DNA of 64,000 nt from Paramecium sonneborni (taxonomy: Eukaryota > Ciliophora > Oligohymenophorea > Peniculida > Parameciidae): NCBI GenBank assembly GCA_905182985.1, contig CAJJDN010000025.1:513213-577212 (forward strand). The letters are read 5' to 3'. Made by a program: the position numbers and the translations under genes. Shown here piece by piece: positions 25,101 to 38,415 of the stretch. The first letter of the stretch is position 1, and every line of letters starts with the position of its first letter. The notes under the pieces are model-generated. The model was not told the origin of the DNA and ran no database searches. It was given only the letters and a program-made list of their open reading frames with translations.

Positions 25101-26953
25101 TGCTTTATCATACTAACACTAATTGCAGGCTTCAGATTATTTTCTAAAGAGAAAGACTCTTCATCTTCAACTTAAGCTAATGACTATTACACTTATTTTG
25201 CTAATCTTAGAAATTATCTTCCTTTTAATTTATCATTTGTTACAAAAATAAGAAATAAACCAAATACTCTTATAGTTTAAAAAATATTAGGGTTTATTTT
25301 TTGCATTTTAAAATAACTTTCATTAATCATATTAGTAGTCTTATTAATTCTTTATCCTAAAACATTTAATTTTCTTAAATCAGGTTGATCTTCTTTTAAT
25401 TCTATCCAAAATTCTTTGTGTAGATTTGCAGATAATTTCATCATATCTTCACAAATAGTCATATTATTTTCAAATTCTATCATACTAATAACATCATTAT
25501 TTTATTCTTTCTTTTCTTAATTACTATTTATTGCTTTGCTATTTTTATATATGATAAATTCTTAATCAAAAGCTGGTCTACCAAATTTTTAAGCTTCTAA
25601 AAATTATTAATGAGCCTTCTTTTTATTGTTTAATCTTTCAATCAAAAAGAAGGCATAAGAAATTCTCAATTAAGTTGATTATGGAAATTTCTCTAATCCT
25701 TATTAAAACAATTTATCTAATTCTGCTAAAAGACCAGAAATTATGGCATCAAAATTATTTTATGATATTTTTTTATTATTCTTCTCTTTTAATTAACATT
25801 CATCTGGATTACATGTTTCTTTGTGTTTTTCAATATATCCAATTAACAACATATAAGAATTCTTATCTTTTTCTTAATTTTAGATCAATTATAGAACATA
25901 TCGAATATGATTGTTGATTTCTTCTCCTGATTTGAATTTATTAGATTATCTTATTAACATATCAATTTTAGATTTTCTAGAAGATGCCATAATTGATACA
26001 ATGAATGGAATTCCTAAAAGCCATGCAATCAAACCACCATTAAAAGCTGTATTTTCTAATATCTTACAAATCAATAGCCATGAATTTGTCCATAAATAAT
26101 ATGTAGAAATTACATTATAAAATAACCCTACTTCCCAATCATAATATGGATCATCAATATTATAAACTTTGAAAAGCCATAATGATAAAAGAAATGTTAT
26201 AATAATGAGTATCCAGCTATCTTAGGGCCCTAAGAAAGAGTATATAACTTAACAAATAACTTTATTTAAAATAAAGACTACTTCTCCATTACTATCTTAT
26301 CTAGATGTGCGATTTTTAGTTTTCATTTTTGGTTCAAAAAATGCATAAGCAACAATAGAGCAAATAATAGTAAAAATCAAATTAAAAAGACTAGCTAATA
26401 TGGCATGAAAAATATGCCATCCAGACCAACATAAGACAGTTGGAAATTATGCTAAAGCATATTCTCCATTTTCATTAGTCTCACATGTTATCAAAGATAT
26501 TAAGGTTTCAGTAATAGGTAAGAAAAATAGAGTAACTACAATAGAAACTCCAGATCTTAATACATGTACAGGCCACATCCATTTAAATCGTTGTCTTGAA
26601 AATGAATAAGATACATATATAATGTCTAAAACCATCAAGAATATGATGAGTAGTAAAAAATATACTGATAGAATGAATGTGAGGTAATTAATTGTTGGTA
26701 AATAGCTTCCAATACTTAAAATATTAAAGGCAGTAAAGACAATTTCTAAAAAGGATGAAGCTTTCCATACATAATCAATTTTCTAATTGAAAGGGAAACT
26801 ATGAATCTAAACATAATCAGCAGCAGTCTGTAGATAAAATAGCAATAGACTTTCACTTTCTTCTTCTCCTTAATCTAGTATTGCCAATACGTCGAAAATA
26901 GCAAATTTGATTTTCCTTAAGAAATTATCAAAGCCTTTATCCTCATCATCCAT
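22147..26953 (-). CDS. TmcB-like multi-pass membrane protein with PAS domain (copy A)
   Basis: With one certain 22-nt intron (24585-24606) the frame gives 1,594 aa. A second stretch, 22267-22293, is 27 nt, in frame, and is spliced at the same place in copy B, so 1,585 aa is likelier. The N-terminal ~330 residues hold about seven hydrophobic spans (VLDIIYVSYSFSRQRFKWMW between them). Helical repeats follow (HIRYVLQLIQNQEKDKNSYM, EKHKETC), then a PAS domain near residues 610-730 (GMNQLVVNYLGYSKQELIGK, NQLMPKMYGEQH). A linker with SSDEEQ-type acid clusters and two to four more spans form the C-terminus. This order matches the protist 'tiny macrocysts' TmcB/TmcC family. PAS suggests small-molecule or redox sensing; the ligand is unknown. 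Confidence 0.85.
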
Positions 26954-27023
26954 TTAATTCATTTATATGAATTTGAACTATTATAATTTATGTGAATTTA
27001 GGTATTTTATTAAATTGTAATAT

Positions 27024-27596
27024 TCAATATCTATAGACTGTGCTGTATGCAGGTGCAACATAGCTGGTAGTAACCGGAGCAATAGGAGCAGCAACACTGT
27101 ATGAGAGTGGTGAAGCATAAGTGATAGGTGCAACTGGATTAATAGGAGCAACAAATGAACTTCTTCTTACTTCTCTTTCTAAGTAATCCACTCTTGGTAC
27201 AGTTTTTTCAACGGGAACATAATCAACTTATTTTTCATATGTGACTTATGGTATATATTCTTTTTGATATTCCACTGGGTAATAATCAGTCACCCACTTT
27301 TATTTCGGTACCTTTATTTTTATATAATAAACTACTTTCACTACTCTCTATTCTTCTTCCATTTCTACCACTGATTTCTAATATGGTACATATTCATATC
27401 TAGATTCTCCTTTAATTGTTGCTGGACCTGGTTATGCATAGGTTATTGGTTAGGTATATGTTATTGGTTATGCATATGACACTGGTTATACATACGAAAC
27501 TTAATAATTATATTAACTTTTACTTGGACCAGGTCTTACAACTGATGTTGCTATTGGAGAGGCAAAGGAAACACCAAGAGGAGCATATGGGTACAT
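27024..27596 (-). CDS. Alveolin-like cortical protein
   Basis: The frame gives 190 aa unspliced, or 182 aa if the 24-nt GT...AG at 27312-27335 is removed. Splicing is preferred because it joins VVK to VPKQKWVTDYYPVEY. The core (residues ~85-150) alternates valine, proline and charged residues: VTDYYPVEYQKEYIPQVTYE, DYVPVEKTVPRVDYLERE. That is the alveolin repeat pattern of the membrane-skeleton proteins under alveolate cortical sacs (IMC proteins in Apicomplexa). Flanks are Pro/Tyr/Ala-rich with repeated SYAQPITYTQP units. It sits between the TmcB-like copy A and a coiled-coil gene, 70 nt from each. Expected location: epiplasm. Confidence 0.85.
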
Positions 27597-27667
27597 TTTA
27601 ATAAATAGAAATAAAATTTATTGAATTTATTTCACTTTTATGTAACAATATAAATATATAGAATTTC

Positions 27668-29521
27668 TCATTTAAAATAAGTAAGTAATCTTTCATAATT
27701 TACAATATCTAAAGAATTCGAAACCTCATAACAAATTAAGTTGAATCTCTCCTATTCTCTATGACTAAATTGAATTTCATGAAATTTTAATGCCTAATCC
27801 AAATCACTTTATTCACATGTTCCTGGCTATAGATTTTTCTTTTTTGTTATCATCATTTAAATAGTTTCTATTAATGAAGGATTTAATTTCTAACATATAA
27901 AATTATAATAAACTTATTAAATAGATTATTAAATTGATTGCTCTTCTTCATTTGACAATATTTCATATTTTCCAACTATCTTTTTCATCACTGATTTTAT
28001 TATTGATGTCTAATTTGTTCTATCTTAATCATAAATCAAAAAATCTTCAGAATTATCTTCTACTAAATATCTACTAAGAAGTTTAATCTATTGATGATCA
28101 TGAATCTCAAAGGGAGGTCTTATAATATTTTTTTATAATTATTACTTATGCAAAATATTTTTCACTTAATGGATACTCAATTCTTCTTATTCATTAAAAT
28201 ATTTCTCTACATCCTCATATTATATTCTATGTCTAACAAGATTTAACCTGACTCTCATGCAAATTTCTCGAATATCAGTAAATTGAACTCGAGGCAACTT
28301 TTTTTTCACTACTTATGATTTCATCTCTATTTGCATAATTTTAAATCCATTCTATAATGGAGATTCAACATTTCCTACTCGAGAAACTGGAGAGTAAACT
28401 GAACATTCCATTTCTCTAATCTTATCTTCTTAATTTTCTATCATCCTCTCCATATCCTGCATATGTAAATTTAATCTCTGAATTTCAGTTTTTAAAGATC
28501 TAATTTCTTAGCCTTTATTACTAATTTATTATCAAAATTAGATACTCCATCTCTTATTAATATTTAATCTATAACTACTCTAATTATGATTGTATTTTGA
28601 ACAATTCATCTGATGATGTATTTTATTGACTCTACAACTAAGCCTTATTTTATAGTTATAATTTTTAAATGAGATCATTGCATTATCTATTATATTCATT
28701 TAATTCTTTCACCATTTATTCATAATGTATAATATCATTCAATTGTTTCTCATTTTATTTCAAACATTCTTCCAATTAAATCTATTTTTATTCTAAATAT
28801 ATACTTGTAATTTAGAAGTGATAATATCATTATTTAATTGTTTTGAATTTAATTCTTGATTATCTTTCTATAGTACTTTAATTGTCTTTTCTAAATGCAT
28901 GATTTACTTTTCTAAAGGCTCTGCCGATGATTAAATAGCAATCATTTATTCATTATATTCTAACTTTGATCTCAATCTTATAGTTTCATCTACGTAATTT
29001 TTTAATTCTATCTAATTGATAATAAGTAAATGATCTACTTCTAATTCCTAATAATTGGTGAATCTCATAGTTCTTTTTAATTAAATGAGTTCTTTAGATT
29101 TACTCTATAATTCTAAAATCAACTATTTTTATTTGGTTTTCATTTTCATAATCAAACCATGACGTTCTATTTAGACTTTCTATTAACAGGTTTCTGGTTT
29201 TATTGAATCTTCAATTAAGTTTTCAAATCTTTATAACTCTCTCTAATGTAAATATGATATTTTATACTTCTAATTGCTATATTTTGGATTTTTATTAAAT
29301 CAATTATTAAGTTTATTCATTCAATTAAGATTTTAATTTAATATTCTCATCATATAAATTTTCCTTCTCTCTTCCCATTTTGGGGGTTGTGAACTACTTT
29401 CTAAAGTTTATATTTTAATATACAATAATCTGCTCTCTCTTATTGAACTATTGTCCAATGGTCTATTATGATTGGAAGTTGTTTAAGGACGAACCAACTT
29501 CGATCTAACATAAAAAGACAT
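27668..29521 (-). CDS. Large coiled-coil protein with EF-hand-like or helical C-terminus
   Basis: Introns 29401-29423, 29243-29267, 28782-28804 and 28521-28545 (23, 25, 23, 25 nt) give 585 aa, stop TGA 27668. Residues ~50-370 are near-continuous coiled coil (for example EKQIMHLEKTIKVLQKDNQE). The C-terminal 200 residues are more globular: a charged helix with VRLNLVRHRIQYEDVEKYF, then HDHQQIKLLSRYLVEDNSED, reminiscent of paired EF-hand helices without clear calcium-loop residues. All four introns restore frame. A ciliary or basal-body role is plausible but not shown. Confidence 0.85.
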
Positions 29522-29566
29522 AAAAAATTATAAATAAAATTATTTTATTATATTTAATTAACCAAT

Positions 29567-32500
29567 TCAAGTGTTCTCCAGCTCTAACTTTTTTATGCAT
29601 TATCTAATAAACATTCTTATTTTTCGATTGTTCTCTACCACTTTCATTGGTATCATATTAAGCATTTGAATATTCAAGTTAATCTAATTATTTTAATTGA
29701 ATATACTTGGATGTTTAGTTTTTGTAAAAATAAATACCATATCACTGAGACTACTAATTCTAATATCAAAATGTAGATTATAACTAAGATTAGTTAAATA
29801 GTTAGAGTTGATGACATCTGGTTAGTCATAAAATCTAATTCAAAATCTGTTATCTTAGAAACAGCATACTTTATATAGTAAAATAATGATTAATCGATCT
29901 CATAGATTTACTCATTATACTCTATTTCATGGAGATTTTGATTTCTAAAATACTATAGATAATATTATTCAACATTATAAATGCCTAATTGAAGATTGCC
30001 TTCAATAATATTATAACAATTAGTGTCATTATTTTTATTGATTATTGAGCAAACATCTCCATAGTAAGTTGAGAAAAATAAGTTTCGAAGATCTGATAAT
30101 TAATTTAATAAATCTTTTGCAAACTAAAATAAACAACAATTATACATTTTATAGACTTAATTAATTCCCAGTAAATATTGTTAAGTCTTATGCAATCATA
30201 GTTAAAATAGAAATGTTATTTATTTAAAATTCTGAATTTAAAGAAGATAATTTGTATAAATTAACATAGTATCCATAGTTTTCTATCTAAATAGAGCTCT
30301 AATAGAATTAGGGTAACAAGAATTGAATTTATGACTTCTCATTGGCACTACTAATTATATTGTACACTGCAAAAACTAAGGTAAGTAAAGCTATCAAAAG
30401 AAATCTAATATATTATTATCATACTATACAATTATTCCTTAATTGCCTTTTAATTTGCTTTTTCGATATTTTTAAATGATTTTTCTCCTCTTCAATTATA
30501 ATTGATATTGATTGTCTTCTTCAATAGCTTTAGAATTCATCTTATCTTAACCCTCTACATGTTGTTACAAATCAATTAATTATTATTCTTCATCTTCATC
30601 ACTTGATTCATCTTAATCGAAATTACTAAGTTTCTTTAGATCTTCATTATAGAACTTTAAAAACTTATCTACCTTTTTTGATAAATTTTAAACATCATTT
30701 TAGGGGATCTCAAGAAATAGAAATATAACATTCTCTCTATCTATCTTGATTTCCAACATTAGAGTAATAAATTTGATCATACCAATTGTAGTTCCAATAA
30801 ATAACACTAATAAGGATATTAATAAATTCAAATCAGGATATTAAACTTAAGATTTAACATCCTCATATATAACTTAAGAAATTTTGATCAATGGATCATG
30901 TATTTAATTGAAGTAATTATAAAGTATAATTTAAATAGAATTGCTATTAAATTCATTTTTGGATTGAGTAATAGATAGATTTAAACATTCAGATGTAATT
31001 AAGAGTATTGCACTTTCTAATGATAATAATATATCTTCATATATATCAAATCTTTTATAGATTCTTAGATTAATACTTTCATAATCAAAATAAATTCTAT
31101 AAAATTCTTGATTAAGATCAGAATCAAAATTTATAATTAATTATACAGACTCTTGAATATCAACTTGTAACTGAGTGAAATTGAATTAATAGTCCATACA
31201 TAAATCCAATGCTCTTGAAATAAGGAGATTTAAATTAATTATTTCATTATTAATTTAGTAAATAGCTTTAATATGAGAAGTAAACCCTTCAAAATTTAAT
31301 TAACAGAAATAATATTGTAAAGCAGTAATGATTACTATAAAGGCTATCCAAATATTAGCATAGAGACAGAATTTACTTATTTTACTATGTCTATGATTTT
31401 AAGATAATGCATTTCTTATTTTCATTTGTGATTACATATTATTAATAATCCTATGATCATTATCATAATCATCTTAATTGATATTATTCCTAAAGATAGA
31501 ATTCTCTTATTCTTCTTCCTCCAATTACTTTAAAAACCATTATTCTTTTTCTTCATCTATATTGAGAATTTAATTATTAATTAATCTTCTTACTCTGATT
31601 TCTGATCCATAATCCAATTTTGTTTATGTTTATTAATCCTCTTATTAACTTAAAATGTCTTTATAATCTTCATATCTTTATTCTGTGTATAAATCTTGTA
31701 AAAACTATACCAAATTTTAATCATATTCAAAATTAGTATCAATTCTTAAAGCCAATGTATCTAATGATTAAACTGTTTAATTAGCACGAGAGGGTATTAA
31801 TTTTTAAGTAATAGAAATTGATTGTCTTTATGTAATTTAAATAGATTATCTACTTTAATTTGGTAACAAATTTCTAGCATTATGAATAAAAGTTGATGCC
31901 TTTCTACCTCCTAAAACATCAGTAAAATCAATTTTCTCCAATTTAACTAACCAATATCCAGATTTTATTAGTTTTTTAGATGCTTGCAATTCTAAGAGTA
32001 AGTTTTCATTAATAATTTAAGTAATCTCTATTTCCTTTACTGAACATTGAAAATAATATACAATCTCAATATTATTTTATCCAATTTTATGATATTAAAC
32101 TTATTTACCATTTTAATTGAGTATATCTGGTAAAAGAGAATTCAAATTTATAATTTATTTAATATGTCTCAATTCTATATCAAAATATTAAATTGAACCT
32201 GAAGACATCTCAATTATGGTTGTATCAGAATCAATAATAAAAACCGCTTAACCTTTAAAAGTAGGATCACTTTTGAAACATACTAAATATTATAAAGAGT
32301 CTATATTAAAGCTTACTTTATATATAAATGGGATTATGTAACCATTTCTATGCCTATAAAATTATAATTATTCTTAATCAATATAAGTTCTTGGATAATC
32401 TCCATCATTTTACATATTTATTAACATATTATCAAAAAACTCAATTAAATAATTATCATGTTATTCTGCATAAACTCTTGGCATTAATATATTAATTGAC

Positions 32501-34493
32501 TTACCTCTGAGTTCCTCTTTTTGATAACCGAAATATGTTGTAAATAGAGAATTAAGATTAATTATCTTTCCTATTTCAGATTTTCTAGCTTAAACTTAAA
32601 TAAATGGAATTGGATGTTTCTCTATATTGTTTTCAATCAAATCTTCATCTTCAACCTTCACTTATAATTATTATTTAGCTAATTTATACTAATTCTTTAA
32701 AATATGACCCATAAAAGAATCATTAAAAACTTGACAATAAAAGTTTGCCAAGGCTTTCAAATCAGCAAATCCTAACGAATTCTTTTTATTCATTTCTTAA
32801 TGTTTCTCCATAACTTGATTACTTACTTTAGTAATCAAAGCACCTATATGCATTAATCTTACTAAATTTGGTTGATCTTCTTTTAATTCATTCCAAAAGG
32901 TTTTATAATATAAGGATGCCATCTTCATTTTTGAATAAAGTTCGCTTTTATTATTTTAGTTTGCTATAGCATCAACTACATCATCACTTTTATCCTTAAT
33001 GATCTTCCTATATTATAATAATTAAATTACATATATCTATAAGTAATAAACTATTAGAAAAACTTTGGTTTACTTTTTTAAGAAACCAAATTGAATTAAA
33101 TATATGCATCGTTTTTATTGTTTCTTCTTTCCATTAAAAATAAAGCATAAAATATTCTCAATGATGCAGATGACCAAAACTTTCTCAATCCTAATCTAAA
33201 CATTTTATCTAATTCAATTATTAATCCTCTTTTTAAATCATCTAATTATTCTGAATTTTAAATCTTTCTTCTTTATTTAAAATAGCAATCATTCAATTTA
33301 CAAGTCTCTTTATGTTTCTCAATATATCCAATCAAAAGCATATAAGAATTTCTATCAGTGTCAGCTTAAGATATCAGTTAAAGAACATATCTGATATGTA
33401 TCCATACATCTTCTCCACTTGAAAACTTATTCTAAGCTCTAACTAATGTATCAATCTTAGATTTCTTAGTTGTTAACATAATAGAAACTATAAATGGAAG
33501 CCCTATTACCCAAGCAATCAATCCACCAGAAAAATCAGAGTTCTCCTATATTTTACATATAACCAACATAATATTAGCCCAAAAATAATAACAACTTATA
33601 ATTGAATAAAATCTACCAACTTCAAAATCATAAATTGGATCTGCAAAATTATATTCTTTAAACAACCAAGCAGATAAAGTAAATGTGGTTAAAATTAAAA
33701 TCCATGATTCATTTTTACCTAAAAAACAATACAAAACTTAACATGTAACTTTGTTTATTATAAATGCTACTTCTCCATTACTATCTTATCTTGCTGTCTT
33801 ATTTCCACTTGTCATACCAGGTTCAAAAAATGCATAAGCTACTATTGCACATATCAATACAAAAATTAACATAAATAATAATGTTATTAATGCATGAAAT
33901 ATATGCCATCCTTACCAACATTACACATTTATTTCATCATATCCATATATCACATATTCATTTGTTTCTGGATCATTATAACATTATAATATTGATGTTA
34001 AAGTTTCTGTGATTGGTAAAAAAAATACTGTCACAAAATAAAATGCTACCTACCTCAATACATATACAGGCCACATAAATTTAAATTTATTCTATGAAAA
34101 TGAGTATGATACATATATGATATTCAATATTATTAATAATATTGCACTCAAACATATATAAACTGACACTAACAATGCAAAATATGATAGATTTGGTACA
34201 TATGTTGAAATTGAAAACACATTTACAAAATTTAAAATATTTGTTAAAAACGAATCAGCTTTCCAAATATAAAGTATTTTATTATTGAATGGAAATGAAT
34301 GCATCTAAACGTAATCCAATGAAGTCAATATATAAAAGTAAATCATCTAATCATCTGCTTTCTCTTCTTTTGCCAACACAAATAAAACCTTGAAAATTAC
34401 TACCTTGACCTTTGTTAAAAAATAATCCAATCCTTTTTATTCAGTCTCAATAAGATTCTCATTTTCCTCCTCATCATCCAATTATCCTTTCAT
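29567..34493 (-). CDS. TmcB-like multi-pass membrane protein with PAS domain (copy B)
   Basis: Introns 33008-33030 and 29684-29706 (23 nt each) give 1,626 aa. It is a diverged paralog of copy A along its whole length: the same N-terminal spans (ILNIIYVSYSFSQNKFKFMW, WHIFHALITLLF), the same HIRYVL and EKHKETC helical region, the PAS (LFTTYFGYQKEELRGKSINI, MPRVYAEQH), the acid cluster and C-terminal spans ending NIQMLNMIPMKV. The last intron is at the position of the 27-nt one in copy A. Copy A's intron after its PAS region is absent here, and copy B has one in the helical region that A lacks. Only 45 nt separate its stop from the next gene's start. Confidence 0.85.
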
Positions 34494-34980
34494 TTTTTAT
34501 AATTATAATTATAAATATAACCAATTCAAGTTTGATAAAATAAAACATTTTTGTTTTAAAAAAAAAATGAATTCTCGATATTTTTATATTAAATTTATTA
34601 AAATTTGGGATCATATTCAGTTTTTTCAGAATTTCTTCAAAAAATTTTTCTTGTTTGCTCATTTGCAAAGCTCCAGCTTAAAAAATTGAAGTTTTGAAAG
34701 AAGCTAAAAAAGTGATCTATATATTAATTTATTAATATATCAATTTTATTTCAAGAAGCAATCTCAAAATCAATAGAATTTCAAAGATTAAGGGATGTAG
34801 TTAAAAATTTAAAATAATTTTCTTAAGTTTTTGAAGTTTAAAAATGCATAATTTAGCCAAAATATATATTTTTGAAATATCTTGATTTTTAAGATATTTA
34901 TACATGTTTCTGCTCTCTAGAATATTTTAGAATATTTTGTTTCCAATAACTTTGAAAAAGCATCAATTCTGTAAACATTT
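34494..34980. other. AT-rich intergenic stretch
   Basis: No supported gene. From 34613 on it belongs to the duplicated block. Confidence 0.45.
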
Positions 34981-35806
34981 AGAACATAAACTTTCGATGA
35001 AGTATCAAATTTATTAGATAAAATTTATAAAACATAGATGAAAGATAAACATCATCAACTAGAATTCATCGAATTCCATTACCACTAAATACTAGAGAGA
35101 ATTCTAGGAAAAAAAAACTCTTCATACTAGATTCCTATTTATTTTTTTTTAGAACAACTGAGTTAAAAGTTCATCATGAATATTTTAATTAAGCATAATA
35201 AATTTCTATTTCTAATTTCTTTGATTATGTTGGAGAAAATGTTAAAGTTTTAAATAGTGAGAAAAGGAGAAAAAATAAAAGATATTCAACCATTATTACC
35301 TATTATTCACATCATCACTAATGATAAATAAAATAATTTATCATAGACAATAGATCATTAATAATTAGGGAATCGATATTGTGGAACTTATCGTAGTAAT
35401 AGTTAGAAAAGAAATTAGATAAAATCTATAAGAAGATCAAAAGGTGTAGGATATAGGCAGATGATAGATAATTATAAAAACTCTAGTAGATAAAGTCAAG
35501 AAAATCCATTTTAGGAGGAGCTGTTAATAAAGCCATTTTAAAATAATAAAAGGCAAGAACAAATTACTGAGAGATAGAATACTTTGATGGATTATCCTTA
35601 AAAGAAATTTCATACATTGGAGGCTACAACAAAAAATATAAGATATAATTCATAGCCAAAAAAGACGGAAACAACTGAGACTGACATGAAAATTACTCCT
35701 TATATACATTAAAATAAAAGATTTTAATGTATTGATTATTTCTACATAGTTTGAATATATTTTAAATTGGTTTGTGTGAAAATAAGTCTTAAACTCATTT
35801 CTTTCC
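34613..35806. repeat. Exact 1,194-bp direct duplication, copy 1
   Basis: This block reappears as 35808-37001, offset 1,195, with no difference seen where compared. A single N at 35807 separates the copies. The pattern is an unmerged contig overlap. Confidence 0.9.
35176..35754 (+). CDS. Hypothetical protein (duplication copy 1)
   Basis: An uninterrupted frame of 192 aa ends at TGA 35752-35754. It is basic and Gln/Asn/Ser-rich (RRSKGVGYRQMIDNYKNSS, TLEATTKNIRYNSQPKK). No domain recognised. The same frame stays open upstream to about 34980 without a good ATG (DKIYKTQMKDKHHQLEF is protein-like), and another frame (EYFNQAQQISISNFFDYVG) also looks coding, so the real N-terminus probably has one or more introns and lies further upstream. 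Confidence 0.5.
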
Positions 35807-35807
35807 N
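35807..35807. other. Single-N assembly gap
   Basis: One ambiguous base exactly between the two identical 1,194-bp blocks. It marks a contig join. Confidence 0.9.
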
Positions 35808-37001
35808 ATATTCAGTTTTTTCAGAATTTCTTCAAAAAATTTTTCTTGTTTGCTCATTTGCAAAGCTCCAGCTTAAAAAATTGAAGTTTTGAAAGAAGCT
35901 AAAAAAGTGATCTATATATTAATTTATTAATATATCAATTTTATTTCAAGAAGCAATCTCAAAATCAATAGAATTTCAAAGATTAAGGGATGTAGTTAAA
36001 AATTTAAAATAATTTTCTTAAGTTTTTGAAGTTTAAAAATGCATAATTTAGCCAAAATATATATTTTTGAAATATCTTGATTTTTAAGATATTTATACAT
36101 GTTTCTGCTCTCTAGAATATTTTAGAATATTTTGTTTCCAATAACTTTGAAAAAGCATCAATTCTGTAAACATTTAGAACATAAACTTTCGATGAAGTAT
36201 CAAATTTATTAGATAAAATTTATAAAACATAGATGAAAGATAAACATCATCAACTAGAATTCATCGAATTCCATTACCACTAAATACTAGAGAGAATTCT
36301 AGGAAAAAAAAACTCTTCATACTAGATTCCTATTTATTTTTTTTTAGAACAACTGAGTTAAAAGTTCATCATGAATATTTTAATTAAGCATAATAAATTT
36401 CTATTTCTAATTTCTTTGATTATGTTGGAGAAAATGTTAAAGTTTTAAATAGTGAGAAAAGGAGAAAAAATAAAAGATATTCAACCATTATTACCTATTA
36501 TTCACATCATCACTAATGATAAATAAAATAATTTATCATAGACAATAGATCATTAATAATTAGGGAATCGATATTGTGGAACTTATCGTAGTAATAGTTA
36601 GAAAAGAAATTAGATAAAATCTATAAGAAGATCAAAAGGTGTAGGATATAGGCAGATGATAGATAATTATAAAAACTCTAGTAGATAAAGTCAAGAAAAT
36701 CCATTTTAGGAGGAGCTGTTAATAAAGCCATTTTAAAATAATAAAAGGCAAGAACAAATTACTGAGAGATAGAATACTTTGATGGATTATCCTTAAAAGA
36801 AATTTCATACATTGGAGGCTACAACAAAAAATATAAGATATAATTCATAGCCAAAAAAGACGGAAACAACTGAGACTGACATGAAAATTACTCCTTATAT
36901 ACATTAAAATAAAAGATTTTAATGTATTGATTATTTCTACATAGTTTGAATATATTTTAAATTGGTTTGTGTGAAAATAAGTCTTAAACTCATTTCTTTC
37001 C
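35808..37001. repeat. Exact 1,194-bp direct duplication, copy 2
   Basis: Second copy of 34613-35806. It continues into unique sequence holding the trichocyst-matrix-like gene, whose stop codon lies in the last bases of the block. Confidence 0.9.
36371..36949 (+). CDS. Hypothetical protein (duplication copy 2)
   Basis: Same as 35176-35754, shifted by 1,195. If the duplication is an assembly artefact only one of the two exists. In this copy the stop (36947) is 40 nt from the convergent stop of the trichocyst-matrix-like gene. Confidence 0.5.
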
Positions 37002-38196
37002 ATATGAGGTTTGATTAGCCATTTCTAAAACCTATTATTTGAAAATGTGAATGACTTCATCAATGATAGCATTTTCCTCTATGAAAATAATTTGAATTGA
37101 TACCATTTCTTCTATTTAATTCAGTTTCATATAAATCTCTTAATTCTTACAAGGAAGCAGTTGCAGCATTAATAGCATTTTATGAATCCTTCAAAACACT
37201 GTTAGCTTTAGCTTAAACAGCAAGAGCAGCTTATTCTTACTAAGAAAAGATAGGATTGAAATGTGTACCACAACTAATTTATCTTATAATTATGTTTTTC
37301 TTTAGATTTCATCATTAAGATGAGCAACTTCAGATTCAGTATCAGCAAGCCAATCAGCTAATTGATAATAGGCAGAGATTTCATTTGATTCCAGATTAGA
37401 AAGTGAAGTTCTTAATTAATCTTCAAGATCAGATAATGCATTATATACAAGTTATCCAACATTATTACCTGGTTATCTAGAAGATGATGAAGATCCTTCA
37501 TCTTATCCAAGTGCATGTAATTCTGCATTTCCTGATGCTTATTCTGCAGCTAATTAAGTAAATTTAGTCATGGCATCTTAATTAAATAATTGACTGTATT
37601 ATTTTAATTTATCTGAAACATTTTAGACATTCACTTCTATTAATGAAGAGGGTTATCCTGTTAAATATCCACTCAAATCATTTTTTAATACTCTTATAAC
37701 TCCAAGTGCATCATTATGTTATTTAATAGCTCTTACAAATAAACCATTTGAGAAACACCTTAATTCTTATAGTTCAATTGATCTTCTATCAATATCAGCT
37801 AATCTTTAAGTAGCCCAAGCAATATAATCTGTAGCTTCCTTAAAATAATAGAGGATTTAATTACTCTATATTCAATTCCAATTTACTCTCTTCTAGCTTT
37901 AGCACTGGCCCATGCTTTTTAATTTAATTCATTCACTTTTGATAAAGCAGCTATTCTAGCTTAACCTATTTCTTCATCTGAAATGTTTTTTTCATCTGCA
38001 ACTCCTTGGGCTTCTATGTTACTTGTCTTCAAATCATTCAATAAGTCATAAACTGCTTATACTGCATCATTTGATTCTGATCCTGTCTAAATAAATCTAT
38101 CAACTCTTTATGTACTTGCAACAACAAAGAGAAATCTATATCGAATCCTGATACACTTATTAAACCTATCAATGTTAACAATATGATCTTGTTCAT
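36990..38196 (-). CDS. Trichocyst-matrix-like secretory protein
   Basis: Introns 38087-38115, 37839-37864, 37240-37268 and 37079-37103 (29, 26, 29, 25 nt) give 365 aa. It begins with a signal peptide (MNKIILLTLIGLISVSG). The body is Ala/Leu/Gln-rich helix with repeated polar turns (SDEEIGQARIAALSKVNELN, LQELRDLYETELNRR). The C-terminus, EENAIIDEVIHIFKQQV, resembles the end of Paramecium trichocyst matrix protein precursors. Those are ~350-400 aa, proteolytically processed, and crystallise in dense-core secretory granules. The TMP call is from length, signal, helix content and C-terminus only. Confidence 0.75.
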
Positions 38197-38415
38197 TTCT
38201 CTTAACTTTTATTATTTTATTAAATAAAAACGGTATTACAATTAATCATTTTAATTAATACTTTACATATATATATTCATTCTATTTATACAATTCTATC
38301 TCTACTATTCTTATCTCTTTACTATTTTCAATATATACAAATAATATCAATATATCATGACAATATGTTTATAAACTATATTAATATTTTATTTTTATAT
38401 ATCTAACTGCTAATT

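Noticed and set aside
34613..37001. Recent biological tandem duplication
   Set aside because: Exact identity, a lone N at the junction and unique outer flanks fit an unmerged contig overlap better.
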